Source: Nitrosomonas sp. (lineage in GTDB: Bacteria > Pseudomonadota > Gammaproteobacteria > Burkholderiales > Nitrosomonadaceae). Taken from it: a DNA stretch of 40,262 nucleotides. Location of the stretch: contig JAJFJH010000361.1 in NCBI GenBank assembly GCA_021774155.1, forward strand, positions 1-40,262, in the 5' to 3' direction. This document shows positions 34,136 through 40,262 of this stretch, piece by piece. Every line of letters begins with the position of its first letter. Position 1 is the stretch's first letter. The translations under genes were made by a program, and so were the position numbers. The notes beneath the pieces are model-generated. The model made no database searches. It saw only the letters and a list, made by a program, of their open reading frames with translations, and had not been told where the DNA came from.

Positions 34136-36049
34136 TTATCCAATATTAAGTAACGTATCAAATAAGGTGCTACTTACTTCTATAATTTTACCTGATGCCT
34201 GGAACGCCTGCTGATATCGCAATAGATTCGCAGCTTCTTCATCAAGATTCACGCCGGACAACGATTGTAATGATTCGTTTGTTTGAGCTAATAAGTTTGC
34301 CTGAACTTCGCTAGTTACGATAAGCTCCCTTGTCTTATTTCCAACCTGGCTAACGAGTTGGCCATAGGTCGATTGATAATTAGCTGTACCACCGACTAAG
34401 ATATTTTTAGTTTGTAATCCTGCTATCAATAATGCATTACGTGAATCACTACCTCCATTGTTATTTGGACCAATGCTAAATACATCACCGGCTCCTGGAG
34501 TACCACTAATCTGAACAGTCAAACCATTGAAAGTAATATCTGCACCATCGGTATAAACCTGATTCACGGCAGGCAAGCCAACACCAATTCCCGCCACATC
34601 AAATTGCCCATCCGCAGGTGTATGGAAAGTTATTGTAAGAGGCTGTTGCAAGTTTGCATCTATTGGAAGCGGGTTTACTGTACCGGCGCTAATAGCACCT
34701 GACCCTATATTAGACAACGAAGACTTTGTCTCAATTGGTGCGGCGGCAGCAAGCTTAGCGGTGTCGCTAATTGCTACAGAAATATTCTTGGCAACATCAC
34801 GTGTTGGCTGAATTATGAACCTTTCATTTGCGTTAATCACTGCCCCAGATACGCCAACGCCATCAAGTGTTAAGGGCGCAGCACCTGAAGGTAAAACAGC
34901 AGTAGTAACTGAGGTATTATCTGATAATCGCGTTAATGAATAATTTGCACCATCGTAAGAAAACCTATAGTCACTGGTTGTTAGTGCTGTAACATCACTG
35001 ATGTCCATGGTGATGTTAGAAGCTGGCGCATTACCTGTAACTGAAATAACTTTGGGGCTTGGCACATTAAAAAGATCACCACCTAAGTCACCATTTAAAT
35101 CCTGCCCAAGTCGATGTTGATCGTTTAGTGTTTGAGCCAAGCCTATGGCAATACGCCCTAACGAATTCTGCACACTATCCAGTGTTTCGTTACGATATGC
35201 TAATAAACCGCCTAAACTTCCGCCACTTTGTAAATATTTTTCTGGAATCAATACCGTTTTATTTCCGGCAACAAAACCAACTGTTATCTCTAATGGATCA
35301 TTAGGTGAAGTAACAGCTCTAAGTGTCATTGTTTCTGAACCAACAACTAATGGCTGGCCGTTACCAATAAAAACATTATAGTTTCCATTATTTTGCCTAA
35401 CAAAATTGGTATTCACTAACTTGCCAAGCTCAGAGACTAAGGCATCACGCTGATCTAATAAATCATTGGGCGGCTGACCACCTGCTGTGCCTTCAGCAAC
35501 AGTAATACTATTATTTAGGTTTGCAATATTTGTCGCTATTGAATTGATTTCAGTAACTGTACCTTGAACCTGTGAATTAATGCCTTCACGTGAAGCTGAT
35601 AAATTTTCATCCAGAGCATGGAATCTTGAAACCAAGGCCTCAGAATTACTTAATAACGATTGACGGGATGGTATCGAAGCTGGGTTATTAGCAAGGTCCT
35701 GCAAGCTCCCAAAAAAATTCTGTAATGCCGGAGATAACCCAGCACTCGCATCTGCTAGTAAATTATCAACCTGAGATATTTGTGTCAGATAAGTATCTAA
35801 TTGATTACTTTTTGTCTGAGCTTGAAGCGATTGATTCACTAGAAACTGACTGTAAACACGTTCAACAGTCGATACATGAACACCTTGCCCAATAAAGCCT
35901 GCGCCAGTTGATTGTGCAAGATTGGTGGCTTGAAGTACCTGCTGTCGGCTATAACCTGGTGTATTTACATTACTGATATTATGGCTAGCCGTCTGTAGAT
36001 TAGCCCTTGCAGATGATAAACCAGATACGCCAATGTCTAGAATTCCCAT
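34136..36049 (-). CDS. flgK: Flagellar hook-associated protein 1 FlgK
   Basis: 637 residues. The start (MGILDIGVSGLSSARANLQT then SHNISNVNTPGYSRQQV) is the signature of FlgK, the junction protein between hook and FlgL. The C-terminus GVNLDEEAANLLRYQQAFQAS with EVSSTLFDTLLNIG is the conserved D0 end. A beta-rich insert near residues 465-545 contains ITFNGLTVQISGTPGAGDVF, a pattern also seen in FlgL. It is 83 bases after flgJ. Confidence 0.95.
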   Translation of the reverse strand: MGILDIGVSGLSSARANLQTASHNISNVNTPGYSRQQVLQATNLAQSTGAGFIGQGVHVSTVERVYSQFLVNQSLQAQTKSNQLDTYLTQISQVDNLLADASAGLSPALQNFFGSLQDLANNPASIPSRQSLLSNSEALVSRFHALDENLSASREGINSQVQGTVTEINSIATNIANLNNSITVAEGTAGGQPPNDLLDQRDALVSELGKLVNTNFVRQNNGNYNVFIGNGQPLVVGSETMTLRAVTSPNDPLEITVGFVAGNKTVLIPEKYLQSGGSLGGLLAYRNETLDSVQNSLGRIAIGLAQTLNDQHRLGQDLNGDLGGDLFNVPSPKVISVTGNAPASNITMDISDVTALTTSDYRFSYDGANYSLTRLSDNTSVTTAVLPSGAAPLTLDGVGVSGAVINANERFIIQPTRDVAKNISVAISDTAKLAAAAPIETKSSLSNIGSGAISAGTVNPLPIDANLQQPLTITFHTPADGQFDVAGIGVGLPAVNQVYTDGADITFNGLTVQISGTPGAGDVFSIGPNNNGGSDSRNALLIAGLQTKNILVGGTANYQSTYGQLVSQVGNKTRELIVTSEVQANLLAQTNESLQSLSGVNLDEEAANLLRYQQAFQASGKIIEVSSTLFDTLLNIG

Positions 36050-36132
36050 AAGTTCACTTATAATTTACGCAGGCACCCCTGCTTGCTAAATTTAACGGCA
36101 CTATTAAAAAAGAATTTATAGTGTTCGATTCT

Positions 36133-37107
36133 TTAGATCATTTGATGATCTTTAATTGGGCTGCTATTAATAATACGCATAATTTTGTCTGCGTACATCG
36201 GGTCAGTTGCATATCCAGCACGTTGTAACCCATATGCAAATCCCGACGCATCTTGGCTATTAAGAACGGTTTCATAGCGAGGATTATTAGATAATAAGTT
36301 GGCATAGTCTTGGAAGCTTTCAGCATACGAATTGTAAGCACGAAACTTTTCAGTCATTTTCTCAGCTACACCGTTGACATATTCCGTTGTAACAACTTCT
36401 ACAACTGCCCCACTCCAGTTCTTTCCCGCCTTAATACCGAATAAATTAAAACTTGAACTGTTGTCCGCATGACGGATCTCATGTTTGCCCCAACCACTCT
36501 CTAAAGCCGCTTGAGCTATCATAAAATGTTCGGGTATACCAGTTAATTTTGCGGCTTCCTTTGCATGAGTCCATACAGCACTAATAAATTCTTCTGGCTT
36601 GCCTGATGATATTGATATCGTGTTATTCGGCGTTAATGGGACACTAAATGCCTCACTAACAGGTGTATTTGTTGATTTCTCAAGTCCATTAGACCCTTCT
36701 GTACTATTTATTGATGGCCAAAGTAAATTTGAAACATCCCCAGTATGGCGGGAAACAGATGAATGGCTTTTAAAATCAACTGGATCAGTAGATAGCGGCT
36801 TAATCGATGCTTGTGTTAATTGCTTTACCATCATATCAGCCAAACCAATGCCTCTTGAAGACATGCTCTGCGCTAATTGTTGATCAAGCATTTGAGTATA
36901 AAATTGGGTTTGCTGGCTATCGAACATACCATCTTTTGGTGTTGCTTCACGCATACTCTTAAGCATCATATGAACGAATAAGGCTTCAAATTGTTTGGCG
37001 ACTTCTTTCAACGCCTGATCTGGGTCTTTTTTTGCTTGTAAGCGAAGATCATCGACACTTCTCGTGTCAACTGCCAGCTTACTCGAAATGTCATATGTAT
37101 TAATCAT
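36133..37107 (-). CDS. flgJ: Flagellar rod assembly protein / peptidoglycan hydrolase FlgJ
   Basis: 324 residues in two domains. The N-terminal rod-capping part includes ALKEVAKQFEALFVHMMLKSM and the C-terminal glucosaminidase domain includes AQAALESGWGKHE (candidate catalytic Glu about 203). The enzyme opens the peptidoglycan for the growing rod while capping it. A linker of about 70 Ser/Thr/Pro-rich residues separates the domains. The two-domain form is usual in beta- and gammaproteobacteria. Confidence 0.95.
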   Translation of the reverse strand: MINTYDISSKLAVDTRSVDDLRLQAKKDPDQALKEVAKQFEALFVHMMLKSMREATPKDGMFDSQQTQFYTQMLDQQLAQSMSSRGIGLADMMVKQLTQASIKPLSTDPVDFKSHSSVSRHTGDVSNLLWPSINSTEGSNGLEKSTNTPVSEAFSVPLTPNNTISISSGKPEEFISAVWTHAKEAAKLTGIPEHFMIAQAALESGWGKHEIRHADNSSSFNLFGIKAGKNWSGAVVEVVTTEYVNGVAEKMTEKFRAYNSYAESFQDYANLLSNNPRYETVLNSQDASGFAYGLQRAGYATDPMYADKIMRIINSSPIKDHQMI

Positions 37108-37119
37108 CGGTCGGTTTTT

Positions 37120-38232
37120 TTAAATTATTTCTAAATCAGCACGTAGGGAACCTGCTGCTTTCAGTGCTTGCAAAATTGAAAGTAAATCTTGTGTAGTTGC
37201 ACCTATTGCGGTCAACGCTTTTACCACTTCACCAAGATCAGCACCGCTAGGTACGACCATTAAATTGCCCTCTTCCGTTCGGATTTCAACTTGTGCCCGT
37301 TGCGCCACGACCGTTTCGCCGCGTTCTGCAAACGCACCTGGTTGGCTGATAATAGGCTCACTATTAATAATAATTGACAAGTTGCCATGAGCTACTGCAC
37401 TAGCATTCAGCTTAACTGTCTGGCTCATGACTACTGATCCAGTACGAGAGTTGACGATAACTTTAGCAGCCCCTAGTGCCGGAGTTATTTCCAGGCTTTC
37501 GAGTTGAGCAATAAACATAACACGTTGATTACTCGGTGTTGGCGCACGAACTTGAACCATACGACCATCAATTGCCGTTGCAATATTTGGTGCGATTGTA
37601 TGGTTAATGGCATCAACTATGCGCTGCACGGTAGTAAAGTCTGTAGTGTTTAACTCTAGATTGACATAATCACCCTGACCAAGCGTCGAAGGGACTTCAC
37701 GCTCAACCGTTGCACCTGCCGAAATACGTCCAACACTTAAATGATTAATTTGCACGCTGCTACCTGCTGCCGCGGCACCCACACCACCCACCAATATATT
37801 ACCTTGCGCCATGGCATAGACTTGACTATCAACTCCTTTAAGTGGTGTCATGACCAACGTACCACCTCGCAGGCTTTTAGCATTACCCATCGATGACACA
37901 GTGACATCAATATTTTGTCCCGGTTTAGCAAATGGAGGCAAGGTAGCTGTAACCATGACGGCTGCAACATTACGTAACTGTAGATTTGTGCCAGGTGGTA
38001 GATTTACACCTAACTGACCCAACATATTGATAATGCTTTGAACCGTAAAAGGTGTCTGTGTCGTCTGATCACCACTGCCATCTAAACCTACAACTAGGCC
38101 GTAACCAATTAGTTGGTTACTACGAACACCTTGTATGGAAGCTAAATCTTTAATACGCTCAGCTACACTTAGACTTGGCACAAGTAAAGCTATCAGCAAG
38201 AATATAAAAGTTATTACACGATATAATTTCAT
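37120..38232 (-). CDS. flgI: Flagellar P-ring protein FlgI
   Basis: 370 residues. A signal peptide (FLLIALLVPSLSVA) is followed by the conserved mature start ERIKDLASIQGVRSNQLIGY and GLVVGLDGSGDQT. The C-terminus with DLLSILQALKAAGSLRADLE is typical. It forms the P ring in the peptidoglycan layer around the rod. It lies 12 bases before flgJ starts. Confidence 0.96.
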   Translation of the reverse strand: MKLYRVITFIFLLIALLVPSLSVAERIKDLASIQGVRSNQLIGYGLVVGLDGSGDQTTQTPFTVQSIINMLGQLGVNLPPGTNLQLRNVAAVMVTATLPPFAKPGQNIDVTVSSMGNAKSLRGGTLVMTPLKGVDSQVYAMAQGNILVGGVGAAAAGSSVQINHLSVGRISAGATVEREVPSTLGQGDYVNLELNTTDFTTVQRIVDAINHTIAPNIATAIDGRMVQVRAPTPSNQRVMFIAQLESLEITPALGAAKVIVNSRTGSVVMSQTVKLNASAVAHGNLSIIINSEPIISQPGAFAERGETVVAQRAQVEIRTEEGNLMVVPSGADLGEVVKALTAIGATTQDLLSILQALKAAGSLRADLEII

Positions 38233-38278
38233 GATATGAATTATCTTGTCAGTAAGTTTATGATTTCATTTTACTCAA

Positions 38279-38989
38279 TTAAAATGGGGATACACTCAAG
38301 AAAAAACGTGACAACCAGCCCATTGTTTGCGCTTCATCAATATAACCATTTGCACGATATTCAATGCGAGCATCGGCTACCTGTACCGAAGACACCGTAT
38401 TAGACATGATATTGATCGGGTTGATAATGCCAGAAAGTCTTATGAACTCTTGGCCTTGATTGATTCCGATTAATTTCTCGCCACTTACCAATAAATTACC
38501 ATTGGTTAGCACCTCGATAACGGTTACCGTAATGGTGCCAGTGAAATCATTATTACTTGAACTTGCGCCACCGCCATCAAATGTATTAGTTGTACTTGTC
38601 TCTGCTTCAGCTTTTTGCAAGAGACTTAACGGCAATCCAAGGAAACTAGGAACCGACATTCCCAAGCTGCCCGTACGATCAACGTTACTACCAGACTGCT
38701 TGCTGGCATTAGTTCTCTCATTTAATGTGACAATAATAGTATCGCCAACACCCCGCGCCCTTCTATCCTCAAATAGTGGAATATATCGATTTCCCGCTTG
38801 TGAACTGTTACCGGCCTGCTGAAATATACTGCCATCGTGATCTGTCGATGCCACCTGAGGCGCGGGATGCATAGCAATTGGCTGATGCAACGATGTGGAC
38901 GGCTTAATCGCACAACCGGTCATCGTGCTTAATAGCACTATTAATATAAGATAATATTGCAAATCATTTAATTTTATCTTAATACTCAT
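38279..38989 (-). CDS. flgH: Flagellar L-ring lipoprotein FlgH
   Basis: 236 residues. A lipoprotein signal ends in LLSTMTGC (Cys about 26). The [23 protein letters not shown] motif and the later [24 protein letters not shown] with GWLSRFF are the FlgH signatures. It forms the outer-membrane L ring. It is 46 bases before flgI. Confidence 0.95.
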   Translation of the reverse strand: MSIKIKLNDLQYYLILIVLLSTMTGCAIKPSTSLHQPIAMHPAPQVASTDHDGSIFQQAGNSSQAGNRYIPLFEDRRARGVGDTIIVTLNERTNASKQSGSNVDRTGSLGMSVPSFLGLPLSLLQKAEAETSTTNTFDGGGASSSNNDFTGTITVTVIEVLTNGNLLVSGEKLIGINQGQEFIRLSGIINPINIMSNTVSSVQVADARIEYRANGYIDEAQTMGWLSRFFLSVSPF

Positions 38990-39014
38990 TGGTATCAGCC
39001 TTTAAACAATCTCA

Positions 39015-39797
39015 CTAAAGTTGCGCTAAACGCTGCAACATTTGGTCTGACGTTTCAATTGATTTTGAGTTAATCTCATAAGCACGCTGTGTTTGAATCA
39101 TATTGACCAATTCTTCCACGACATTCACATTGGAAGTTTCTACATAACCTTGGTTAAGTAATCCCATACCATTAGTACCCGGGGCATTCTGATTCGCAAC
39201 GCCGCTAGAAGCTGTTTGCAAATAGAGATTTTCACCAACTTTCTGCAAACCAGCCGGATTGATAAAACTGGCTAATTGCATATTGCCAACTTGAACCGGT
39301 GCTGCTGATCCAGGAACTAACACAGAAACGGTACCATCACGACCAATTGTAATACTTTGTGCATTTGGTGGAATCGTAATAGCTGGTTGGATTACAAATC
39401 CACTGGAAGTCACTAACTGGCCATTAATATCCGACTGAAACGCGCCATCACGCGTATAAGCAAGTGTGCCATCTGGTTGTAATATTTGAAAAAAACCTTC
39501 ACCTTGGATAGCTATATCACGTGAATTGTCAGTCTGCTGCAAACCTCCTTGCGTAAAAATACTCTGTGTGGCAACAGGTCTAACACCCGTTCCAAGTTGC
39601 AGCCCCGAAGGCAATTGTGTCAACTGTGAAGATTGAGCACCTGGTTGACGAACTGTTTGGTAGAGTAAATCTTCAAAAACCGCACGTGCACGTTTAAAGC
39701 CATTGGTACTGACATTCGCTAAATTATTCGCGATGACATCCATCTTAGTCTGCTGTGCGTCAAGACCTGTTTTAGATATCCATAAAGACCTAGTCAT
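39015..39797 (-). CDS. flgG: Flagellar distal rod protein FlgG
   Basis: 260 residues. The N-terminal [20 protein letters not shown] and [20 protein letters not shown], and the C-terminal [18 protein letters not shown] with [16 protein letters not shown] are the axial-protein signatures of FlgG. It builds the distal rod that passes through the P and L rings. It is followed by flgH after 25 bases. Confidence 0.96.
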   Translation of the reverse strand: MTRSLWISKTGLDAQQTKMDVIANNLANVSTNGFKRARAVFEDLLYQTVRQPGAQSSQLTQLPSGLQLGTGVRPVATQSIFTQGGLQQTDNSRDIAIQGEGFFQILQPDGTLAYTRDGAFQSDINGQLVTSSGFVIQPAITIPPNAQSITIGRDGTVSVLVPGSAAPVQVGNMQLASFINPAGLQKVGENLYLQTASSGVANQNAPGTNGMGLLNQGYVETSNVNVVEELVNMIQTQRAYEINSKSIETSDQMLQRLAQL

Positions 39798-39854
39798 AAA
39801 TCACCTCATTTCATTTACGCAAACACTCAATTATAATAAATACCTGACGCCTAT

Positions 39855-40262
39855 TTATCCTCTTAGAACCATAATTTCACTTGCTTGTTGTGCATTATGC
39901 TCTGCACTCTCAAGTATTTTCATTTGCATATCAAATTGACGCGCTAGCGTAATCATACTCACCATCTCATGCACAAGATTGACATTACTCCCTTCCAGTG
40001 CACCGTCATGCAACTGCACATTTACATCCGCCAATACTGCATTACCATGTTTTACGCGAAACAAACCATCTTCGCCTTTGGTTAGCTCATTCTCTGGTGG
40101 ATCAACTAATTTAATCTGGTCGACGATCACTACTGTATTAGGCAAAGGTGTAATAGGAACCGCTGAAACCGTGCCATCTTTAGCAATAATTATTCTCGAA
40201 TTTGGTGGTATTGCAATAGCTCCACGCTCACCTTTGACATTGAGTCCATTGGGTGTCTGCAA
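39855..40262 (-). CDS. flgF: Flagellar proximal rod protein FlgF, C-terminal part (cut by window edge)
   Basis: The last 135 residues of FlgF are present; the gene enters from the right edge and the open frame has no start here. The preserved end GALEGSNVNLVHEMVSMI and TLARQFDMQMKILESAE is the FlgF counterpart of the FlgG tail. It lies 57 bases upstream of flgG and is the first visible gene of the flagellar run. Confidence 0.92.
   Translation of the reverse strand: MQTPNGLNVKGERGAIAIPPNSRIIIAKDGTVSAVPITPLPNTVVIVDQIKLVDPPENELTKGEDGLFRVKHGNAVLADVNVQLHDGALEGSNVNLVHEMVSMITLARQFDMQMKILESAEHNAQQASEIMVLRG

Noticed and set aside
1-40262. CRISPR array, tRNA or rRNA genes
   Set aside because: No regularly spaced repeats, tRNA-like cloverleaf or rRNA segments were recognised on either strand by eye.

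Overview
The window looks like chromosome of an AT-rich betaproteobacterium, most likely Nitrosomonas or a close relative. This rests on gene content and protein flavour: XrtA/PEP-CTERM regulatory genes, an xseB-ispA-dxs-folE2 run, dapC-dapD, and a flagellar rod/ring/hook-associated cluster. No rRNA or tRNA is visible, so the assignment is an inference.

Left part (1-18017, almost all minus strand). The window opens inside an IS3-type transposase gene that abuts a broken small ORF. Next come a class I glutamine amidotransferase and a PhoR-type phosphate kinase without an adjacent phoB. From 18017 down to 2623 lies a long co-directional block. It begins with the XrtA/PEP-CTERM sugar transferase (split by a frameshift at a poly-A run), then histidine kinase prsK and sigma-54 activator prsR. 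An acyl-AMP ligase, a PLP decarboxylase and an asparagine-synthetase-like enzyme with a degenerate glutaminase half follow. After a 105-base gap come a PEP-CTERM-type N-acyltransferase, a short PstS-like periplasmic protein, an outer-membrane barrel and a GGDEF-EAL c-di-GMP enzyme. The exosortase, PEP-CTERM substrates, acyl carrier protein and EPS export genes are not in the window.

Middle part (18018-32252). This holds a degenerate diguanylate cyclase with a terminator, murJ, the operon xseB-ispA-dxs-folE2 (isoprenoid precursors and folate), a 137-bp MITE-like element with an 18-bp inverted repeat, gamma-glutamyltransferase, a BON-domain lipoprotein, dapC-dapD (lysine/peptidoglycan), a membrane protein, an SDR dehydrogenase and a YjfB-type putative motility protein.

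Right part (32253-40262). A 637-base gap holds a decayed transposase fragment. It is followed by the minus-strand flagellar operon flgF(partial)-flgG-flgH-flgI-flgJ-flgK-flgL.

The most unusual segment is 2623-12892. It is an acyl activation, decarboxylation, amide-forming and N-acylation gene set, followed by a compact periplasm/outer-membrane/c-di-GMP unit, all downstream of the PrsK/PrsR regulators. It could make and sense a small acylated product linked to the exosortase/EPS system. That is a hypothesis; the individual families are recognisable.
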